Shown here piece after piece: positions 35,001 through 41,646 of a stretch of 59,671 bases of DNA (positions within the stretch are counted from its first letter, which is position 1; the number at the start of each line of letters is the position of its first letter). Origin of the DNA: Vagococcus fluvialis bH819 (GTDB lineage: Bacteria; Bacillota; Bacilli; Lactobacillales; Vagococcaceae); NCBI RefSeq assembly GCF_900163795.1, contig NZ_FWFD01000019.1, positions 1-59,671 of the forward strand, in the 5' to 3' direction. The notes under the pieces are model-generated. The model was not told the DNA's origin. It saw only the letters and a list, made by a program, of their open reading frames with translations, and did not search any database. The translations under genes and the position numbers were made by a program.

Positions 35001-35438
35001 TTTTTCGGATTCATCAACAAAAGGGAAATCTTCTGCATTAAGTGCAGATTGCAAAGATCGAACGTCTTTAACATCTATATCTTCAAAATCAGATACATCG
35101 TCTTTGGCGTTATCGGCCTTTCTTTGCCTAGATTTATCTACACCAACTTCAATCGCTTCATCATCGTTTTTTATTGAAGGCGACATAACTTCTGGTGTTT
35201 CTGGAATTAACAAAGTTTCTTCATTTTCGACTACTACATACCACAATCCATCAGCACCTTGCACAGCATTTCCGTTCGTTTCATCTGAAAGAACGTGTTT
35301 TTTAAGCTCAATTGTTTCACCGACTTTTTCAGTTAAAACAGATTTCTCTTTTGCGTAACTAGAACTAGCAAATACGCCAGTACATAAAGCACTTAAAATA
35401 CAAACAGACAAAAAGAACCTTCTTTTCTTAAAACTCAT
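32064..35438 (-). CDS. Thioester-domain surface adhesin without LPXTG anchor
   Basis: A 1124-residue secreted protein from ATG 35438 (GGGAGA site; an in-frame ATG at 35477 lacks a signal at its N-terminus). Signal peptide: KKRRFFLSVCILSALCTGVFA. A thioester domain is indicated by AFCLEPG (Cys about 241) and TQLAIWDN (Gln about 290), which form an internal Cys-Gln bond that can attach covalently to a target. A Cna-B/SpaA-like domain follows (GVLEVTKTG, PLNNVTFKIYD, IPIGDYYLQET), then repeated beta domains. The C-terminus has no sortase motif and no membrane helix, so retention must be by other proteins. As first large gene of the transfer operon it probably binds donor to recipient. Confidence 0.88.
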   Translation of the reverse strand: MSFKKRRFFLSVCILSALCTGVFASSSYAKEKSVLTEKVGETIELKKHVLSDETNGNAVQGADGLWYVVVENEETLLIPETPEVMSPSIKNDDEAIEVGVDKSRQRKADNAKDDVSDFEDIDVKDVRSLQSALNAEDFPFVDESEKKEASSTVEQDEIHEKTKTFFVERILEETKNMNDIPSGFKARNKAIVAYATSKLSTTLISPPSGYGWVFYIILNNGSSYTENYSTRKVINGKDAFCLEPGIATGVSYTSANLTSFLSVKQAERVSALVTAYRQTGGYNQTNYLATQLAIWDNVPTKPRSVSITPNWRTSIGNAKKVINNSATLIQQVTKFNRTSVTVNQGQNATFTITNSEKNVSISSVSNGGTAKISGKTITVNTNNATANQIKVVISKGVTEAQAKAEPQYVWNSGSAQKLVTGLYRKNVATLTVNVNRTGVLEVTKTGTVDGKPLNNVTFKIYDVKNKKDYKTGLKTNATGKLTVKDIPIGDYYLQETATVTGYTLDNSQYKFTITTKNTVSVPYKIAIKNNYSIAVSKTVSDSDEKNVINNTLFSDDSFSYEVLSSVIRKSGDKNLTKVQLTDRFDFSKVEVKEVLVLNEKQTNVTNLFDVKFDSTTGIVTGTAKATTLASADFYNHSYTLKTTLKFKESIFTEKKLDIKMIHNGKLEVGLLSVDSNNVSSVLPVYQMTVNHSIVDKSDKKTVLATMENTKIPLYRGEKYLFKAMSNGKFKINNKEIPFYFAEDLGDKEYNGKATSSQVVSFYYYSINHVIQLDEVTIDTKNFKNGLEAKVRSSLSSFIPNANANDLKAKIKLEVTPKKTQKVLYSKEYTLLELTTNDGIELKLPVENFLLADSKDDFSFKLIVVDKNSYSLSNFNEGQEFLSLEGYTASERMLTANSSKDAKLSYSGVVRTLVNRENPSKTEYDYETFNINLTAIKDVQSGYSREFNFIVNYQNPINKDTSEMPELETRLYVTENLLDTSMTLKKEKGLSYYEMEIVEADKEKTKQELSIKMPKIMIEEKTGNSYLSTSTNGSEYKLIEGGRGLYVPIWIDTLGVYSPEFQNVGVIGVNQFKFKVVNPMEVYAFMYATIGSKTVHKDSILLEPIYPDTKVPNGWTESQKKWLRN

Positions 35439-35477
35439 ATTACTCTCCCTTCTATACAAGAAAGGCACATCTAACAT

Positions 35478-35822
35478 TTTATCAATTGCCAGACAGCCTT
35501 ACCTCCACTAGTCTGGTCAACTATAATTAAAATTTGTTTCTCTGACATTAACATGTCGAATTTTTTCGTGCAATTTAATTGCTAATAATATTTTTCTCAC
35601 CTCCTTGAACGGAGTTTTCAGTGTTTTTTGGCTTGAAACACATACTCTTTCGAGCTTAAACCTTAAAAATAATTTCGCTCTACTTCATAAAAGTGTCTTC
35701 GCAAATAATTTTATGTAATGATTATTTGTCGTTTTTTCGCTTTATAGCCTTCCGCCTTTATCTGCAACAAAACGACATTGCCACAGTACGAGCCGTATTA
35801 AATTTTCAAAGGACATTTTTTA
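35478..35822 (-). other. Structured leader between small regulator gene and transfer operon
   Basis: A stretch of 345 bases with no conventional gene. On the minus strand it holds a potential long-range stem TGTCGTTTT/AAAACGACA, repeated AAATTATTT elements, a perfect AAGGAGG site (35606-35600) followed 8 bases on by an ATA-initiated frame, and a stem TTG-CCAGAC/GTCTGG-CAA whose loop contains GGAGG. It looks like a regulatory leader RNA. Confidence 0.5.
35517..35591 (-). CDS. Possible 24-residue leader peptide with ATA start
   Basis: After a perfect AAGGAGG and 8 bases comes ATA, then 23 sense codons to TGA (product begins LLAIKLHEKIRHVN after the first residue). A GTG three codons upstream lies inside the ribosome binding site. 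It may be a regulatory leader peptide or a non-functional frame. Confidence 0.3.
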   Translation of the reverse strand: MLLAIKLHEKIRHVNVRETNFNYS

Positions 35823-36167
35823 TTAGTAGTTCAATGGTAACGGTATGAATTTTCCTTTGTCTTTGCAATACGCCAGTTGATTGTTTCGGTTTTTTCTTTT
35901 AGAAATGATTAAACCTTTTGCGTCAACAACAGTTCGTATCTCTGGATATAATTCATCAATCGTACGAAAATTCGAGTAGTTACCAATCTGGACGAACAAA
36001 CCATTTAACGAAACTTTAAGGAAACGGTCTTCGTCAAAAGTTCTAACTATCCAAGCCGATTGTAACACATCAGTCGGGCTTACCGCTTTAAATTTTTTCT
36101 TCGCTGACTTTTTAACCGGAAGGCTCTTTCTCTCATTAGTTTTCTCTATTGCGATTTGATTATCCAA
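35823..36167 (-). CDS. Small basic protein, first gene after the transfer promoter
   Basis: A 114-residue protein starting with TTG at 36167, which has an AAAGGAG site at the ideal distance; the in-frame ATG at 36188 lies upstream of that site and lacks its own. It has a lysine-rich N-terminus and a domain with SAWIVRTFDEDRFLKVSLNG and RTVVDAKGLIISKRKN. No family recognised. Its position between the regulated promoter and a long leader would suit a transfer regulator, for example a processive antiterminator as known for pLS20-type operons. That is inference from layout. Confidence 0.65.
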   Translation of the reverse strand: MDNQIAIEKTNERKSLPVKKSAKKKFKAVSPTDVLQSAWIVRTFDEDRFLKVSLNGLFVQIGNYSNFRTIDELYPEIRTVVDAKGLIISKRKNRNNQLAYCKDKGKFIPLPLNY

Positions 36168-36205
36168 ATCCCCACTCCTTTCTACCATCAAACTATTTTA
36201 AAAAC

Positions 36206-36278
36206 ATGAGTTTCTCAACTCATAACCTATTATAACATCTTTTCCGATAACTGTCTACCCGACAGATAGAAACAAACT
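36206..36278 (-). promoter_or_regulatory. Transfer-operon promoter with two operators
   Basis: On the minus strand TAGACA is followed after 17 bases by TATAAT, which is also extended (TGT-TATAAT). The inverted repeat CTGTC-GGGTA-GACAG covers the -35 box. A second inverted repeat, ATGAGTT-GAGA-AACTCAT (about 36206-36223), lies just after the -10 box. Two different repressors or one with two sites are possible. The first repeat recurs before the gene at 44402. Confidence 0.75.
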
Positions 36279-36313
36279 GCCAAAACGTTAATTATTCAAC
36301 GTTTCAACAGTTA

Positions 36314-36754
36314 TTATGACAAATATTTTATTAAGAAAAAAATGATAAAAACAAAATTATTATATAAAGAATGAACAACGATATTGCTTAGTAATGATCC
36401 GTTAGTTTTTATAAACAAGTTCGATAAAATTAGTCCTGTTATAAAATATGGTAAAAAAAATAGATCTAAATGAAGTAAAGCAAAAACACTAGATAGTACA
36501 ATACTAATCCACAAATTGTTAAGCCATTTCTTCTTCATTAAATAATTTTGAAAAATACCACGCATTAATGTTTCTTCAAAAAAAGGAGAAAAAAAAGCCG
36601 ATAGTAAATATCCAGTCAGCGTGAAACTAAAGGTTAAAACTTCTTCTACCGGCTCATTGTTTGCTCTAAAAAAACTAAAAACAACGTTAACTAAAATAAT
36701 CCCTAACAAAGATAAAACGATTTTTCTTTTATTATCGTTTAGCTCTTTAATCAT
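36314..36754 (-). CDS. CPBP-family intramembrane metalloprotease
   Basis: A 146-residue polytopic membrane protein from ATG 36754 (GGAGTG site; start overlaps the previous stop as ATGA). Motif 1 EETLMRGIFQNYL, motif 2 ALLHLD, motif 3 HSLYNNF are those of the CPBP (CAAX protease/bacteriocin-processing) family. Members act in bacteriocin self-immunity or protein maturation. The family's length is usually above 200 residues, so this is a short version with about four helices. Confidence 0.8.
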   Translation of the reverse strand: MIKELNDNKRKIVLSLLGIILVNVVFSFFRANNEPVEEVLTFSFTLTGYLLSAFFSPFFEETLMRGIFQNYLMKKKWLNNLWISIVLSSVFALLHLDLFFLPYFITGLILSNLFIKTNGSLLSNIVVHSLYNNFVFIIFFLIKYLS

Positions 36755-37056
36755 TTTGAAACACTCCAAAAAATATATATTATAGTTGCTAACGGTATTA
36801 ATAAAGACCATTTACCCAAAATTGAATAAATAGGATACCAAAGTATTTTACAAAATTTATAAAATACCCAAATAATTAAAAAATAACCTACATACGACCA
36901 AAACACAGGAACGCCGTAGATAATAACAGATTTCAAAATAGGTATAATTAGCCATTTAGTAACTACAATACCAAACAATATAAATATTAAGATTGGCCAA
37001 ATATAGTAAGCACGTTCTTTGATTGGATAATCATTAGTTACTTTTTCCTCTCCCAT
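36751..37056 (-). CDS. Membrane protein coupled to the CPBP protease
   Basis: A 101-residue protein with three hydrophobic segments (about 19-45, 48-70 and 78-98). Its stop overlaps the start of the CPBP protease, so the two are translationally coupled and probably work together. No family recognised. Confidence 0.7.
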   Translation of the reverse strand: MGEEKVTNDYPIKERAYYIWPILIFILFGIVVTKWLIIPILKSVIIYGVPVFWSYVGYFLIIWVFYKFCKILWYPIYSILGKWSLLIPLATIIYIFWSVSK

Positions 37057-37074
37057 CTGCTCTCACTTCCTTTT

Positions 37075-37563
37075 TTATTTTTTACTTTTTTTAGTCACTT
37101 TATTATGATATAGTATCGCACTAGCAATAATATCAGTGTATGACATATCCGTTTCAAACTTGATTAATTTAAGTAGTTTAAAATCTGCCGTACTAACTTT
37201 TACAGGCCTAGTTTCCCCGTGACTATTTGTAGTCAGTAGCTTCTCACCTTCTCTTTGGAAAGCTGTATAAAAACCATCAAGAACGCCTGTCAATAATGAT
37301 CCCTTTGCCCCCCAATCATTCCGACTACTCATTAAATCATCATATAATTCAGTTGGCATTCTTACAGCTTTTCGCTTATCTCCGGTTTCCTTTACTTGTA
37401 CCTTACTTTCTAACATAGTTTGGCCAATATTACTCGTAGTTGCTGTTTTCTCTTTATTTGCACTTGCACCAATACTAAAAGGATTCACTTTAGGTCGATC
37501 ATCTAATTTCTTAACTCGTTCGTTTGGTTCAAGTCGTTTGACTTTATCTTTTTTCTTATCCAT
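37075..37563 (-). CDS. ParB-like partition protein with two ribbon-helix-helix motifs
   Basis: A 162-residue protein directly downstream of parA (11 bases). After a disordered basic N-terminus, two strand-helix-helix units can be read: KAVRMPTELYDDLMSSRND...LLTGVLDGFY and RPVKVSTADFKLLKLIKF...YTDIIASAILYHN. Small ribbon-helix-helix partners are typical of type Ib partition systems. Such proteins bind repeats near the par promoter and repress it. The ACTACAAGTAGT palindromes upstream of parA are the best candidate site. Two units in one chain is unusual. Confidence 0.7.
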   Translation of the reverse strand: MDKKKDKVKRLEPNERVKKLDDRPKVNPFSIGASANKEKTATTSNIGQTMLESKVQVKETGDKRKAVRMPTELYDDLMSSRNDWGAKGSLLTGVLDGFYTAFQREGEKLLTTNSHGETRPVKVSTADFKLLKLIKFETDMSYTDIIASAILYHNKVTKKSKK

Positions 37564-37574
37564 TATCGTTCACC

Positions 37575-38417
37575 TTATGCTTTCTTTTTTTCCATTTCAT
37601 TAAATCTTGCAATAAATTCATCTGCAACGTTATCATACATTTTTTTAGCAATTCTACCGTAAGGAATTGAATATTTAACACCTTCACGACCCCATGTTTT
37701 AACTACACCACTATCAGTAATAACATTTTCAAAAATAAGATCTTCATATTCGTCTTTCAGTTCTTCTAAGACATCTTTACCAGTTTTAAGTTTATTATCG
37801 ACCAAATAAGGAACAATCCCCATTACTTGTAAATCGTTATTAATTTCTTTGGCCACATCTGTATAATCATAAATTGTGCTGTTCAAATTATCAACACTAT
37901 CTTGTTCTGTTTGTGTTGGCACTAATAAATAATCACTAGCAATATAACAATTATCCGTAAAATCTGAAACTGTAGGTATAGTATCAATTAAAATGAAATC
38001 GTACTGGCTTCTAATATCATCTGCTTCAAAAATATATCTAAAAAGATCCCAGAATACTTTTTCTCCTTCTTCGGTCAAACCAGATTCTTTCCACATATCA
38101 CGCAACAATTGACTAAAACTTGCCATCTTTTTAGATCCTACAATAATATCTAAATTTTCAGTAACTTCATTTATACAATTTTTGAAAGATAAATCAACTA
38201 AACCATCATAAAAGCTACCGGCTTTGTGACGGTCAAACCCTTCAAATTGGCGAAAAATTTTATTAGTTAAAGTTTCTTGTGGGTCACAATCTATTATCAA
38301 AACTTTATAACCTTTGTCTGAAAGTAACGTACCTAACATTTGAGTTAGTGTTGTTTTACCTACTCCACCTTTAAACATATTTATTGTGATTATTTTTCCA
38401 TCTTTTCTTTTTGCCAT
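37575..38417 (-). CDS. parA: ParA-family partition ATPase
   Basis: A 280-residue ATPase with the deviant Walker A motif MFKGGVGKTTLTQ near residue 17, IIDCDPQETLT, and YDFILIDTIPTVSDFTDN. No N-terminal helix-turn-helix is present, so this is a small ParA of type Ib. Two consecutive ATG codons (38420, 38417) follow AGGGA. The promoter upstream has two operator palindromes. It drives plasmid segregation with the ribbon-helix-helix protein encoded next. Confidence 0.92.
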   Translation of the reverse strand: MAKRKDGKIITINMFKGGVGKTTLTQMLGTLLSDKGYKVLIIDCDPQETLTNKIFRQFEGFDRHKAGSFYDGLVDLSFKNCINEVTENLDIIVGSKKMASFSQLLRDMWKESGLTEEGEKVFWDLFRYIFEADDIRSQYDFILIDTIPTVSDFTDNCYIASDYLLVPTQTEQDSVDNLNSTIYDYTDVAKEINNDLQVMGIVPYLVDNKLKTGKDVLEELKDEYEDLIFENVITDSGVVKTWGREGVKYSIPYGRIAKKMYDNVADEFIARFNEMEKKKA

Positions 38418-38458
38418 CATTTTCCCTACTTTCTATTCTTTTTAATTCTATCCCTTTT

Positions 38459-38500
38459 ACTACAAGTAGTCAATACTACAAGTAGTCAATTGGACAATTT
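38459..38500 (-). promoter_or_regulatory. parA promoter with two ACTACAAGTAGT operators
   Basis: Palindromes at 38459-38470 and 38475-38486. On the minus strand the second TTGACT within this pair is followed after 17 bases by TAGAAT, giving a full promoter whose spacer is the operator. Likely autoregulated; may also serve as part of the centromere. Confidence 0.8.
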
Positions 38501-38503
38501 TTT

Positions 38504-38719
38504 TTATTCAGAAACCCAATTTAGCAAGGCTTCCCCTAACTCTTTAGCTGATTCTCTATCTAAAATCATACTTGTAACAACACAACCCTCGCCGTTTAAA
38601 TCATTTGATACTTTCAAGTTTAAAGCAATGGTATTGAACACGATTGTTTCAACCAACTTTAAATCATCTTGATTGTTGTCGATACATTGTATTACAGATA
38701 CTAACTTTTTCTCGATCAT
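38504..38719 (-). CDS. Small acidic protein of the partition region
   Basis: A 71-residue protein (MIEKKLVSVIQCIDN...SAKELGEALLNWVSE) starting behind GGGGGGAG. No recognised family. It lies between two clusters of operator palindromes and upstream of parA, so it may be co-regulated with partition. Confidence 0.6.
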   Translation of the reverse strand: MIEKKLVSVIQCIDNNQDDLKLVETIVFNTIALNLKVSNDLNGEGCVVTSMILDRESAKELGEALLNWVSE

Positions 38720-38788
38720 AACCCGTAATTCTCCCCCCGTAAAACTTATAAATTTTTACAAACAAGTGCGTTTTTATATTAAAGTTTG

Positions 38789-38897
38789 ACTACAAGTAGT
38801 ATACTTATAAACTTGCTGACCTACAACTATTTAAGTAGTCAATTGACTACAAGTAGTAACTTTATAAACATAGTATACTCTTTTGACTACAAGTAGT
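38789..38897. promoter_or_regulatory. Cluster of three operator palindromes and a half site
   Basis: ACTACAAGTAGT at 38789-38800, 38846-38857 and 38886-38897, and a half site AAGTAGT near 38833. On the minus strand the last forms TTGACT, 17 bases, TATACT. With the two sites before parA this is the densest cluster on the molecule and therefore the best candidate centromere. Confidence 0.8.
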
Positions 38898-38928
38898 CAA
38901 GTGTTTTAAAAAGAAAGAAGAACTTTTT

Positions 38929-39150
38929 TTAAAAGTCCTTACCTTCGCTGTTTATAATGGTTTTTCTTTCATCAATCCACGATTCAACCAATTCAATATC
39001 TTCTTTTTTAGCTTCTTTTACAAATTTTTTCGTAGCTGATTTCGCACGATTATAGTCGATCTTAGATTGATTTTTTTTTGCCCATTTTTTTTGCGATTTT
39101 TTTCTTGCTTTCTTTTCTTGTTCTTTAGTATATATTTTAGGTCTGGCCAA
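38929..39150 (-). CDS. Small basic protein (MARPKIY type)
   Basis: A 73-residue, lysine-rich protein. I chose the TTG at 39150 because related plasmid proteins begin MARPKKY; an in-frame GTG at 39159 is the alternative. The first half is a basic helix (EKKARKKSQKKWAKKNQ), the second an acidic helix (KKEDIELVESWIDERKTI). Proteins of this kind accompany replication and partition genes on lactic-acid-bacterial plasmids; the function is unknown. Confidence 0.7.
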   Translation of the reverse strand: MARPKIYTKEQEKKARKKSQKKWAKKNQSKIDYNRAKSATKKFVKEAKKEDIELVESWIDERKTIINSEGKDF

Positions 39151-39167
39151 AATGAACACCTTGCTTT

Positions 39168-39488
39168 CTACGTTGATCGTAATAGACTTTCAAAGCAATC
39201 AACAACTAATTCATCATCTAATTGTTTCTGCCGGCTTAAAAGATCAATGAGAAGGTCATAGACATTAATTAATACTACGAATGTACCAAAAATAATCTCT
39301 AATTTTTTCAAATCAAATTTTTCTTTTTTTATAACATTACTGATAAGCGATTTTAAATTTGAAATCACTTCAAATTCATTATCAAATAAATCATCAATAA
39401 TCACACCTGTATTGCAATAGTCAATAAATTCTTGATTTAATTCCTCTAATAGTCGATTTTTAATTGTGGTAGTTTTGTTTTCGTTCAC
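39168..39488 (-). CDS. Hypothetical helical protein
   Basis: A 106-residue protein starting with GTG at 39488 behind a GGGG run. It is mostly alpha-helical with one moderately hydrophobic stretch (LEIIFGTFVVLINVYDLLIDLL). No family recognised. It is 17 bases upstream of the small basic gene and probably shares its message. Confidence 0.65.
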   Translation of the reverse strand: MNENKTTTIKNRLLEELNQEFIDYCNTGVIIDDLFDNEFEVISNLKSLISNVIKKEKFDLKKLEIIFGTFVVLINVYDLLIDLLSRQKQLDDELVVDCFESLLRST

Positions 39489-39607
39489 CGGAGAACCCCC
39501 CTAGTTATTATATATCTGTCATATAATTAATATTATCATACAAAGCTAGTCATAACAACAAGATAAAAGAAGATACGGAAATTTCCAAATCCCCCTTTAA
39601 CAACTAT

Positions 39608-39660
39608 AAAAAAAAAAACATGCTAAAAACCTTTTAATATCAAGGTTTTAGCATATTTTT
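39608..39660. terminator. Bidirectional terminator downstream of the secreted-protein gene
   Basis: Arms ATGCTAAAAACCTT (39620-39633) and AAGGTTTTAGCAT (39642-39654), flanked by eleven A and a T run. It closes the minus-strand gene ending at 39711. The rest of 39489-39710 shows no gene. Confidence 0.85.
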
Positions 39661-39710
39661 CTTTAAAAAGAGGTATGAAAGTTTACTATTCAAACCAGTA
39701 AGTCTTTTAT

Positions 39711-40358
39711 TTAGAACCTAACATCTTTTGTTACAAAAACATTTTTAACAAAATTGCTAGTCACTGTTGAACTTAGGTTAACTGATCCTACTCCACCTAC
39801 ACCTACACTCCCACCACCTGTAACACTTGTTGTCGCATGTTTATATAAAGCTCCGTTCAAAGTATAGTGAATACGGTTAGCGTCTGGAAGCCCATATTGT
39901 AAGCTTCCGGCGAATCCATATTTTGGGTGATTAAATCCGGCATATATAATTTCTTTGATTGCTCTAAATCCGCCACTTTCGGTTGTTCTACAGTAAAAAT
40001 ATGCAGTTCCACCTTCGACACTATTATTAATTTGTCGGTCTTGCCAAGTAGCTCTTAGTAAAACAAAACTTTCATCATTTACTTGACGTTTCACTCGTTC
40101 ATTACCTTTAAATATATTTTGCTCAGCCTGTTCTTTGGAAATTCCAAACTCATTCGAAATTGATTGTATCACTTCTTCTTTTGTCATTTTTTCTGATTCT
40201 GTTACCATATCAGAATTCAAATCAATTTCGCTAGATATACTATCGTTTATTGTTAGTTCACTTGCGTAAACTTGATGAGTTGTTAACATGCTTAAACCAA
40301 GAAAACCTAAAAGAAATGTACTAGCTAAAATTGGACTTATAAACCTTTTTAATTTCAT
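39711..40358 (-). CDS. Secreted protein of unknown function
   Basis: A 215-residue exported protein. Signal peptide MKLKRFISPILASTFLLGF to about residue 32 (VYASE). A pro-like helical segment follows (KMTKEEVIQSISNEFGIS), ending near NERVKRQVNDE, which may be a processing site. The mature part is beta-rich and ends in a glycine-rich hydrophobic stretch (GGGSVGVGGVGSVNL) and FVTKDVRF. It has its own repressible promoter and faces a divergent lipoprotein gene. A bacteriocin or toxin with a lipoprotein immunity partner is conceivable, but nothing proves it. Confidence 0.75.
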   Translation of the reverse strand: MKLKRFISPILASTFLLGFLGLSMLTTHQVYASELTINDSISSEIDLNSDMVTESEKMTKEEVIQSISNEFGISKEQAEQNIFKGNERVKRQVNDESFVLLRATWQDRQINNSVEGGTAYFYCRTTESGGFRAIKEIIYAGFNHPKYGFAGSLQYGLPDANRIHYTLNGALYKHATTSVTGGGSVGVGGVGSVNLSSTVTSNFVKNVFVTKDVRF

Positions 40359-40387
40359 TTCTACAGCTCCTTATTTTTTATTTTTAA

Positions 40388-40417
40388 ATTATATGAGTAT
40401 ACTCAAATTCATTGTAA
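40388..40417 (-). promoter_or_regulatory. Promoter of the secreted protein with palindromic operator
   Basis: On the minus strand TTACAA (40417-40412), 18 bases, TATAAT (40393-40388). The spacer holds the perfect 12-bp palindrome TGAGTATACTCA (40394-40405), which is well placed for repression. Confidence 0.7.
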
Positions 40418-40426
40418 CCGTTTTCT

Positions 40427-40455
40427 TTGAATAAAACAAACGAAACAGTTAGAAT
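40427..40455 (+). promoter_or_regulatory. Promoter of the plus-strand lipoprotein
   Basis: TTGAAT (40427-40432), 17 bases, TAGAAT (40450-40455), about 50 bases before the ATG at 40506. It is divergent from the promoter at 40388-40417. Confidence 0.65.
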
Positions 40456-40505
40456 AGTGTAATAAGTTATTTTATATTAACATAATTAGATAAGGGGCGA
40501 GTAGA

Positions 40506-40976
40506 ATGAAAAAAAATAAGTTTATTATTATGACGGTAGTTTCACTATGTTGTTTAATCTTTTTAAGTGCTTGCAAGAAAACTAGCAATCCTGTTATTTC
40601 CGCAGATAAAGTTGATAAAGCTGTTATTTTCGTTAAAGATGATAAAGGGAAAGAACATTCGTGGGAGGGACAAGATTCAAACTTCTTAAAAACATTATTA
40701 GGGAATATAAATCTACTATTTGATAAATCTGATACGAATGCTCAACGTTTTGATATGGACTTGACATCAGAACAAAAGATATTCAAATATCAAATAAAAT
40801 TTTACAAGGAAAATAAAGTGGTACAAGATATTCAAGTTTCAAAAAATAACAAGGTAACCATAGATAGAGATAAATTTACTATTGGAGAAGATAAAGAAAA
40901 AGAGTTAAATAGTTTAAAAAATCATTTATTACTAGTTACGGGGTTGTCGCACCAACTGAACGATAATTCCCAATAG
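40506..40976 (+). CDS. Lipoprotein, the only plus-strand gene
   Basis: A 156-residue lipoprotein: MKKNKFIIMTVVSLCCLIF, lipobox LSAC, then a small domain (DKAVIFVKDDKGKEHSWEGQ, LLGNINLLFDKSD, FKYQIKFYKENKVVQDI). AAGGGGCGAG precedes the ATG. All other recognised genes run on the minus strand. It is divergently transcribed from the secreted-protein gene and shares a terminator with the convergent ToxN-like gene. No family recognised; an immunity or exclusion role is possible. Confidence 0.85.
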   Translation: MKKNKFIIMTVVSLCCLIFLSACKKTSNPVISADKVDKAVIFVKDDKGKEHSWEGQDSNFLKTLLGNINLLFDKSDTNAQRFDMDLTSEQKIFKYQIKFYKENKVVQDIQVSKNNKVTIDRDKFTIGEDKEKELNSLKNHLLLVTGLSHQLNDNSQ

Positions 40977-40997
40977 GACATTTTAAAAAAATATAAC

Positions 40998-41028
40998 AAA
41001 AGAGAAGCTAGAATGTAGCTTCTCTTTT
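40998..41028. terminator. Bidirectional terminator between convergent genes
   Basis: Perfect 13-base arms AAAAGAGAAGCTA and TAGCTTCTCTTTT with loop GAATG. It serves the plus-strand lipoprotein and the minus-strand ToxN-like gene, whose stop codon (41027-41029) lies at its edge. Confidence 0.9.
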
Positions 41029-41623
41029 AATTAAAATCGTACTCTAAATCTTGACGATTTTCTTTTTTATTTTCTTTTATACTAACATCTTCTAATTTTT
41101 TTAAATCCGGCATAATTCGCTTATACAACATAATTTCTGATCTATTACGCTTATTTTTTTTAAAATATTCCGGATCAACATTATTGTTATTCGAATCAAA
41201 AAGTAATTGTGCTTGTTTTTCTATTTGGTCTACATTCTTAAATATGAATTTACTCTGTTTAATGATTAACATATTATAACGTTCATCTGTATTGCCATTA
41301 TTAGGCTCCCACTGCTTCGCTTTGCTATCTGGTACGGGAATCATATTGTTTACGTGCAAAACGCCTAAGAAGTCCTCAGAATCATTTTCAGAACCATAGA
41401 TTTTAAACACAGACTGATTATTTATTTTTTTTTGACTTTCTTTTGCAGACGATAACGGAATATAGTAATTTACGTCCTCATTATCTGGAACTGTCAGCTT
41501 GCTTTTGTAATATAAGCGATTGCCTTTATAGTTGTTCTGAACACGATAGTCTTCTTTTTGCAATTTTTTTATATACCCATCAGACACAACATATAGCTTT
41601 TTGTCATTCCGAATATCGCTCAT
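41027..41623 (-). CDS. ToxN/AbiQ-like type III toxin endoribonuclease
   Basis: A 198-residue protein from ATG 41623. Motifs match the ToxN/AbiQ/CptN family: YIKKLQKEDYRVQ at the N-terminus, RLYYKSKL, YYIPLSSAK, SVFKIYGSEND, LGVLHVNNMIPVPDS, YNMLIIKQSKFI and NVDQIEKQAQLLF. Family members cut RNA and are held inactive by an antitoxin RNA made of short tandem repeats, normally encoded just upstream. Here the upstream neighbour is a membrane hydrolase gene 17 bases away and no tandem repeat is seen, so the control is unclear. Confidence 0.72.
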   Translation of the reverse strand: MSDIRNDKKLYVVSDGYIKKLQKEDYRVQNNYKGNRLYYKSKLTVPDNEDVNYYIPLSSAKESQKKINNQSVFKIYGSENDSEDFLGVLHVNNMIPVPDSKAKQWEPNNGNTDERYNMLIIKQSKFIFKNVDQIEKQAQLLFDSNNNNVDPEYFKKNKRNRSEIMLYKRIMPDLKKLEDVSIKENKKENRQDLEYDFN

Positions 41624-41646
41624 TAGCAAACCAACCTTTCATTACA

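Noticed and set aside
38459-38897. Repeated palindromes as a CRISPR array
   Set aside because: Spacing is irregular, units are 12-18 bases, there are no unique spacers of constant length and no cas genes. They fit operators or a centromere.
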